This document shows, piece after piece, positions 62,221 to 64,000 of a DNA stretch of 64,000 bases. The DNA comes from Pachysolen tannophilus NRRL Y-2460 (Eukaryota > Ascomycota > Pichiomycetes > Alaninales > Pachysolenaceae). The notes beneath the pieces are model-generated. The model did no database searches and was not told where the DNA came from. It saw only the letters and a program-made list of their open reading frames with translations. The position numbers and the translations under genes are program-made. The stretch lies in the NCBI GenBank assembly GCA_001661245.1, contig KV454016.1, positions 866,268 through 930,267 on the forward strand. The letters are read 5' to 3'. The first letter of the stretch is position 1; each line of letters opens with the position of its first letter.

Positions 62221-64000
62221 ATGAATTCAGCAGAGGCAAAGGCAAAGTTTAAAAATCATTTTTATAAATTAGGTGAAAAAAGAGATATTCCTGTTAGAGA
62301 GAATAAATATTGGGAAATTTTTTGGGAAAAGCCTAGATCAGTTGATGATATTTTTGAATTAATAACTGTAAATGATATTAGATCCGTTAGTAATTCTAAA
62401 AACTTTATTAGACTATTAAGAATAGTTTCTTTAAAGTTTATTAGTTTGGCTTCAGAGAAAAGAGATTTGGATACTTTACAAGTTTTAAATTGTTGTCGTA
62501 TACTTACAAGGTTATTCCCATTTTTATATGAAAACTTGGAATTATCTAAAATTGAAAAAGATATTTTTTGGTCAGTTAATGGGAGTACAGATTCAAATAT
62601 AAATACAGAAGTTCTTGATGAAACTAATAATAGAGTAGGATCAAGTAATTCAGCCACTATTGGATCAGCCACTTCTGCTAGTTCATTTTCTAATGAAGAT
62701 TATGATAGAGCAAGTGTTGATGCAAATACAAATTTTGATAATATTCATAATGCATTGGAAACACAATCAACAAAAGCTCAAGTGCATGTATCAGATAATA
62801 ATTTACCATTAGGAGCTCAATTAGTTACAACTTGTGTTAATTTATTATTTACAAAAAATTTTACAATTTCAAGTACAACAAATAAGACAACTAATGGAAT
62901 TGATTTTACAATTTGGGAACCTGGTATTGGATTAAATGAAAAATATTCAACCCCTAAATTAGAAATCGATTGTAATAGATTAGAAATTTTAAAATTATTA
63001 ATAACTTTATGTTCTCAATGTCTTTATTTTACTCCAAATAACGTCATTGAAAAAGGTTCAAGATATTTAACAGTATTAGTTACATCTACTCCAAAACTTC
63101 ATATATTAACCTTGTTATCATCTTTAATCAATTTGACATGTCGAATTGGCCGTCCAGCTAATGAAAATGGTTTGGAATTCAATAATAATTCTTTGAATCA
63201 ATTAAGAGAATTAATGATAACTAATGCAATTGATTTATTAACTTTAATGATTGTCTATCCAATACCGAAACATGATATTGATTTTTTAAATAAAACAGGA
63301 ATATTAAATGGTAGACCATATAATTTAGTAAGGTTTTATTTTGGTAAATTACACAAAGAAAATGAATTAAATTTTTTGTTAACAAACCTCATTGCAATTT
63401 TGAAAAAACCTTTAATTGAAATTTCTACAAATGAAACTTCTTCATCGTTATCATCGTTAATAAAATCTAAAACATCTACTGCAGAACCTTCTGTATGGGG
63501 TACAGAAATAGTTATGTTATTATGGGAATTATACCAATGCAATAAAAGATTTAAAATATATTTAATAGACAATTCTGGACCAGAATTAATGATAATATTA
63601 TTGTACTACATAGCATTAAACAGAAACAGTGCAATGCATAAAAATTTCGTTAGAGTCTGTCTTTATTTTTCACTCTATCTTTCAAGTGATCCGCTAATAT
63701 TAGCAAAACTATTATGTCCGTTTTCAAATCAATTATATTTACAATTACCTCAATCATTTAAGATTAGCCCAAATCCAGTTACATTCAGAGATTTTATTGT
63801 TGTGAAGATATGTCAATTGTTGATCGTTGATAAGATCAATATTTTAACACCTACATTAACTGAATTACTATATAACTTAATTCCGATTGCGGGTTTATTG
63901 GAACCTACTAATGGTAGTGGTAATATCAATGGTAATAGTAACGTATCCTCACCAAATGATACAAATCAAATGCAAAATAGAAGACTGTCGAAAGTTGATG
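62221..64000 (+). CDS. ECM30: HID1-family protein (ECM30/Ftp105), 3' end outside window
   Basis: Hid1 proteins are peripheral Golgi/secretory factors; S. pombe Ftp105 recruits the ubiquitin protease Ubp5 to the Golgi. The frame is open from the ATG at 62221 to the end of the window, 593 codons without a stop, so the gene is truncated here by the window. The N-terminus MNSAEAKAKFKNHFYKLGEK, then RENKYWEIFWEKPRSVDDIF and VSNSKNFIRLLRIVSLKFI are typical Hid1 features. So is the region around FTIWEPGIGLNEKY and LLITLCSQCLYFTP. The position beside DIF1 and CAR2 matches S. cerevisiae ECM30 (YLR436C). A Ser/Asn-rich insert follows FWSVNGSTDSNIN at about 125-185. Confidence 0.85.
   Translation, partial: MNSAEAKAKFKNHFYKLGEKRDIPVRENKYWEIFWEKPRSVDDIFELITVNDIRSVSNSKNFIRLLRIVSLKFISLASEKRDLDTLQVLNCCRILTRLFPFLYENLELSKIEKDIFWSVNGSTDSNINTEVLDETNNRVGSSNSATIGSATSASSFSNEDYDRASVDANTNFDNIHNALETQSTKAQVHVSDNNLPLGAQLVTTCVNLLFTKNFTISSTTNKTTNGIDFTIWEPGIGLNEKYSTPKLEIDCNRLEILKLLITLCSQCLYFTPNNVIEKGSRYLTVLVTSTPKLHILTLLSSLINLTCRIGRPANENGLEFNNNSLNQLRELMITNAIDLLTLMIVYPIPKHDIDFLNKTGILNGRPYNLVRFYFGKLHKENELNFLLTNLIAILKKPLIEISTNETSSSLSSLIKSKTSTAEPSVWGTEIVMLLWELYQCNKRFKIYLIDNSGPELMIILLYYIALNRNSAMHKNFVRVCLYFSLYLSSDPLILAKLLCPFSNQLYLQLPQSFKISPNPVTFRDFIVVKICQLLIVDKINILTPTLTELLYNLIPIAGLLEPTNGSGNINGNSNVSSPNDTNQMQNRRLSKVD

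Overview
The window is a gene-dense piece of a budding-yeast (Saccharomycotina) nuclear genome. The DNA is AT-rich. Genes are compact with short intergenic gaps. The introns have GTAAGT or GTATGT donors and ACTAAC branch sites. I recognise 32 protein-coding genes, the last one cut by the window end. I see no tRNA, rRNA, transposon, LTR element or CRISPR array. One undetermined base at 34150, inside a poly-T run, and the 30-base poly-A at position 1 suggest a draft shotgun contig.

Layout. 0.3-11.2 kb, all minus: HOP2 (meiotic pairing), CWH41 (glucosidase I), TRP5 (tryptophan synthase), a MED3/PGD1-like Mediator subunit, an unassigned two-exon gene and a nodulin-like MFS transporter. 11.5-24 kb: FMT1 (+), the giant VPS13 (-), a class II aldolase-like gene (-). 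24.4-31 kb: SEC22, DCS1, CMG1, MED4 (+), ALE1 (-). 31-43.7 kb: COQ10, MVP1 (+), RCL1 (-), TAF4, YCS4 (+), HEM15 (-), ARP6 (+). 43.8-58.6 kb: VTC5, SLU7 (-), RRP1, SSS1, SPT2 (+), RAD4 and a PQ-loop protein (-), a tiny membrane protein (+). 58.9-64 kb: CAR2 (-), a DIF1-like ribonucleotide-reductase regulator (+), HID1/ECM30 (+, partial).

The genes are housekeeping genes without operon logic, but their order is informative. Several runs match S. cerevisiae neighbourhoods as I remember them: CWH41-TRP5-PGD1; CAR2-DIF1-ECM30; VTC5-SLU7-RRP1-SSS1; SPT2-RAD4. In places genes from two different S. cerevisiae chromosomes interleave (COQ10-MVP1-RCL1-TAF4; SEC22-DCS1-CMG1 with MED4-ALE1). That is what a lineage that never had the Saccharomyces whole-genome duplication should show. 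Twelve of 32 genes carry introns (15 introns), many more than in S. cerevisiae.

CTG codons look rare and tend to fall where relatives have Ser, Thr or another polar residue. A CUG-Ser genetic code is therefore likely. With the strong synteny this would fit the Ascoidea/Saccharomycopsis (CUG-Ser2) group or a Candida/Debaryomyces (CUG-Ser1) yeast. This is inference, not proof. I found no obviously new multi-gene system. The most interesting items are the CTG-codon cluster in the DIF1-like gene, a promoter module shared by two divergent promoters, and the code evidence.
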